This document shows positions 61,826 through 64,000 of a stretch of 64,000 nucleotides of DNA, piece by piece (the stretch's first letter is position 1; every line of letters begins with the position of its first letter). Location: the NCBI RefSeq assembly GCF_003947415.1, contig NZ_QHKL01000004.1:434001-498000 (forward strand). Direction: 5' to 3'. The DNA is from Amycolatopsis sp. WAC 01376 (lineage in GTDB: Bacteria; Actinomycetota; Actinomycetes; Mycobacteriales; Pseudonocardiaceae). The translations under genes and the position numbers were made by a program. Under the pieces are notes generated by a model that was not told the origin of the DNA, did no database searches, and worked only from the letters and a program-made list of their open reading frames with translations.

Positions 61826-61861
61826 AACTAACTAGATCGTACATTGCTGGATCGTACATTG
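61826..61861. promoter_or_regulatory. candidate operator of the quinate/shikimate regulon, site 2
   Basis: AACTAACTAGATCGTACATT (61826-61845) is an inverted match to site 1. GATCGTACATTG occurs at 61835-61846 and again at 61850-61861, so the half-site is duplicated. It ends 10 bp before the GTG of the transporter gene. Confidence 0.75.
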
Positions 61862-61871
61862 GAGCGTCGAC

Positions 61872-63266
61872 GTGGCCTCTCCCCCTCCTGTCACGCAAGG
61901 CATGCCCCGCAAGGCCGCACTGGCGGCCTGGATCGGCAGCGCACTGGAGTACTACGACTTCTTCATCTACGGAACCGCCGCCGCGCTGGTGTTCAACAAG
62001 GTCTTCTTCCCGGCCTCCTCCCCCGCCACCGGAACACTGCTGGCGCTGGCGACCTTCGGCGTCGGCTACCTGGCCCGCCCGGTCGGCGCGTTCGTGCTCG
62101 GGCACGTCGGCGACCGCCTCGGCCGCAAGAAGGTCCTGGTGTTCACGCTGTTGCTGATGGGCGCCACGACGTTCCTCGTCGGCTGCCTGCCGACCTACGC
62201 CTCCATCGGCGTGCTCGCCCCGATCCTGCTGGTGGTTCTCCGCCTGCTGCAAGGACTTTCGGCCGCCGGCGAACAGGCGGGCGCCAACTCGATGTCGATG
62301 GAGCACGCTCCCGCCCACCGGCGCGGGTACTACACGAGCTTCACCCTCAGCGGCACCCAGGCCGGCCAGATCCTCGCCACCGCGGTGTTCCTCCCGATCG
62401 CCGCGCTCCCCCAGGAACAGTTGCTCACCTGGGGCTGGCGGATCCCGTTCTGGTGCAGTGCCGTCGTGGTGGTGGTCGGCTTCGTGATCCGCCGCAAGAT
62501 CGACGAGACCCCGGTGTTCGAACAGAACCGCTCCGACGTCGCCAAACTGCCGGTCGCCGTCCTCTTCCGGACGCACTGGAAGGACGTGCTCCGCGTCGTC
62601 GCCGCGGCCACCATCGCCTCCGTCAGCACGATCTTCACCGTCTACGCGCTGAGCTACGCGGTCAACACGGTCGGGCTCGAACGCGGGCCGATTCTGTGGG
62701 TCGGCGTACTGGCCAATGTCGTCGCACTGCTCGCGATCCCCTTCCTGGCAGGGCTTTCCGACCGGATCGGCCGCAAACCGGTGTTCATCGCGGGCTGTCT
62801 CGCCTGTGCCGTGCTGATCTTTCCGTACCTGTGGTCCATTTCGGACGGTTCGTATCCGCTGATCTTCGCGCTCGGCATTCTGCTGTTCGGTGTCGCCTAC
62901 AGTGCTGTCAACGGGGTGTGGCCGTCGTTCTACGGTGAGATGTTCAGTGCGAAGGTCCGCCTTTCGGGGATGGCGATCGGCACCCAGATCGGGTTCGCCA
63001 TCGCCGGGTTCGCCCCCAGCGTGGTGGCCGCGATCGGCTCGGGGAAGGAAGACTGGCTCGGCGTCGCCGTCTTCACCGCCGCGGTCTGCCTGCTCAGTGC
63101 CACGGCGGCGCTCACCGCCCGCGAGACGCACCGCGTTCCGACCGAGGACCTCGGGACGGCCGCTCAGAACCCCGGCCAGCCTCGTCGCAGGAAGACGAAA
63201 GCGGCGTCCAGTGCCGCGGCGGGATCCGGCTCGGCCCCGGCGAGGTCCGGGACCTCCAGGACATAG
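61872..63266 (+). CDS. MHS-family MFS transporter, probable shikimate/quinate importer
   Basis: 464 residues from GTG 61872. Metabolite:H+ symporter signature: IGSALEYYDFFIYGTAAALVF, the loop GHVGDRLGRKK, and AGEQAGANSMSMEHAPAHRRG. Twelve helices end near residue ~420. The last ~35 residues are Arg/Ser/Ala-rich and run 103 bp into the convergent TetR gene; this tail is unlike normal MHS ends and may be a read-through product of a lost stop. Context and ShiA-like features suggest shikimate or quinate uptake. Confidence 0.85.
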   Translation: MASPPPVTQGMPRKAALAAWIGSALEYYDFFIYGTAAALVFNKVFFPASSPATGTLLALATFGVGYLARPVGAFVLGHVGDRLGRKKVLVFTLLLMGATTFLVGCLPTYASIGVLAPILLVVLRLLQGLSAAGEQAGANSMSMEHAPAHRRGYYTSFTLSGTQAGQILATAVFLPIAALPQEQLLTWGWRIPFWCSAVVVVVGFVIRRKIDETPVFEQNRSDVAKLPVAVLFRTHWKDVLRVVAAATIASVSTIFTVYALSYAVNTVGLERGPILWVGVLANVVALLAIPFLAGLSDRIGRKPVFIAGCLACAVLIFPYLWSISDGSYPLIFALGILLFGVAYSAVNGVWPSFYGEMFSAKVRLSGMAIGTQIGFAIAGFAPSVVAAIGSGKEDWLGVAVFTAAVCLLSATAALTARETHRVPTEDLGTAAQNPGQPRRRKTKAASSAAAGSGSAPARSGTSRT

Positions 63267-63739
63267 CGGGCCAGCAACCGCACGGAGAAATCGTCCTGTC
63301 CGGCCTCTTCGGCGATGACCTTCGTGAGCGCGTCCTCGCAGCCCGTCCACAATGTCCTGGCGTAGGCGCGCAGGGCCGGGGTGGCGATCACCAGATCCGC
63401 GACCCGGCGCGCCAACGGGCTGGGATCCGGATCAAACGGGCCGCGAGTCGCGAGGAAGCCCCGCAAGGCTTCCAGGATCGAGACGCCCTCGGCGCGTTCG
63501 CGCACGGCGGCGGCGATTGCCACCTCGCGTTCCTGCCCGTGGCCGAGGACCAGCGCCTCCTTGCCGCCGGGGAAATGCGCGAACAGCGTGGACACCGCCG
63601 TGTCCGCGCTGTCCGCGATCTCCGCGACGGTGACGTTGTCGAAACCCCGTTCCAGGAACAGTTCTCGCGCCGCCTCCGACAGGGCCTGGCGGGTCGCCGC
63701 CTTCTTGCGTTCACGCCTGCCCGGCTCGGTCGGTCCCAT
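63164..63739 (-). CDS. TetR-family regulator
   Basis: 191 residues. Helix-turn-helix: TRQALSEAARELFLERGFDNVTVAEIADSADTAVSTLFAHFPGGKEAL. The C-terminus (DAAFVFLRRGW) is of a common actinobacterial TetR_C form and looks complete. Divergent from an SDR oxidoreductase, with a large perfect inverted repeat between, so it likely represses that gene and itself. Confidence 0.85.
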   Translation of the reverse strand: MGPTEPGRRERKKAATRQALSEAARELFLERGFDNVTVAEIADSADTAVSTLFAHFPGGKEALVLGHGQEREVAIAAAVRERAEGVSILEALRGFLATRGPFDPDPSPLARRVADLVIATPALRAYARTLWTGCEDALTKVIAEEAGQDDFSVRLLARYVLEVPDLAGAEPDPAAALDAAFVFLRRGWPGF

Positions 63740-63753
63740 GCGATCACCTTACA

Positions 63754-63802
63754 TCGAAGTCACTCCGAAATCATAATGACTGTATCTTCGGAGTGACTTC
63801 GA
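63754..63802. promoter_or_regulatory. TetR operator candidate: perfect 16-bp inverted repeat
   Basis: TCGAAGTCACTCCGAA (63754-63769) and TTCGGAGTGACTTCGA (63787-63802) are exact reverse complements, 17 bp apart, in the 79-bp gap between the divergent TetR and SDR genes. A CATAAT -10-like element (63772-63777) lies between the arms, so repressor dimers on both arms would cover the promoters. Confidence 0.85.
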
Positions 63803-63818
63803 CTTCGAGGAGCACGTC

Positions 63819-64000
63819 ATGAGTGACTGGGACGTCCACCACCTGCCCCGAGCCGACGGCAAGACCTTCCTGGTCACCGGCGGCAACGCGGGGATCGGCT
63901 ACTTCGTCGCCGAACAGCTCGCCGGCTCCGGAGCCACCGTTCTCCTCGGCAGCCGGAACGCCGCCAAGGCCGACGCCGCGATGGCCTCGATCCGGTCCCG
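63819..64000 (+). CDS. short-chain dehydrogenase/reductase (3' end outside window)
   Basis: ATG 63819 with CGAGGAGC upstream. The visible ~60 residues include the SDR nucleotide motif VTGGNAGIGYFVAEQLAGSG and a second strand VLLGSRN whose Arg suggests NADP. The catalytic Tyr-Lys lies beyond the window. It is probably the target of the divergent TetR regulator. Substrate unknown. Confidence 0.8.
   Translation, partial: MSDWDVHHLPRADGKTFLVTGGNAGIGYFVAEQLAGSGATVLLGSRNAAKADAAMASIRS

Overview
The window is chromosomal DNA of a high-GC filamentous actinomycete. Very GC-rich codons, frequent GTG starts, GTGA/ATGA stop-start overlaps, LAxTG-type cell-wall anchoring, DtxR/IdeR-type iron boxes, an AldO-type alditol oxidase and a 13E12-type HNH gene all point to the Actinomycetales. 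Many long intergenic inverted repeats resemble those I associate with Amycolatopsis and other Pseudonocardiaceae. The genus is inference. No rRNA, tRNA, CRISPR array, transposase or phage gene was seen.

Left part (1-19.7 kb): a truncated GntR regulator, a membrane-tethered winged-helix protein, a secreted RCC1-type propeller, a DUF2268 metalloprotease, a wall-anchored choice-of-anchor-A protein, a YraQ/TIGR03943 permease pair and an XRE regulator. A compact seven-gene + strand run (9.7-17.8 kb) follows: secreted metallophosphoesterase, MFS transporter, two exported propeller-like proteins, a NarL-type kinase, a kinase-like protein without catalytic boxes, and a LuxR-type response regulator. 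Two tandem paralogous lipoproteins with duplicated promoters, then a repeat-rich convergent intergenic region, close this part.

Centre (19.7-41.4 kb): a complete catecholate siderophore locus on the minus strand. dhbA and a twelve-gene operon each have an iron box. The operon encodes isochorismate synthase, 2,3-dihydroxybenzoate (DHB)-AMP ligase, isochorismatase, a free-standing aryl carrier protein, a siderophore-interacting flavoprotein, a binding lipoprotein, two FecCD permeases, an ATPase, one 3316-residue NRPS (C-A-T-E-C-A-T-E-C), an MFS exporter and a DAHP synthase. The NRPS has no thioesterase and ends in a third condensation domain, so its release chemistry and product cannot be read from known rules. 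This is the best candidate for something undescribed.

Right part (41.6-64 kb): a response regulator/kinase/lipoprotein operon; a small VanY-like peptidase; a reductase divergent from a GlxA-type AraC regulator; and a malonate-utilisation cluster (MatC-like carrier, MatB ligase, GntR regulator) in which a fused carboxyltransferase stands where a malonyl-CoA decarboxylase would be expected. Next come an aminotransferase, a tautomerase-like protein, alditol oxidase, IclR plus 4-hydroxybenzoate hydroxylase (pobA), an HNH/DUF222 protein flanked by a degenerate ~70-bp repeat array, and a quinate/shikimate catabolism cluster (quiC, NAD-type aroE, TetR, MHS transporter) with a shared operator motif. 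A TetR/SDR pair with a perfect 16-bp inverted repeat ends the window. pobA and quiC both yield protocatechuate, so the right end funnels aromatic and hydroaromatic acids into one pathway, while the siderophore operon carries its own shikimate-pathway entry enzyme.
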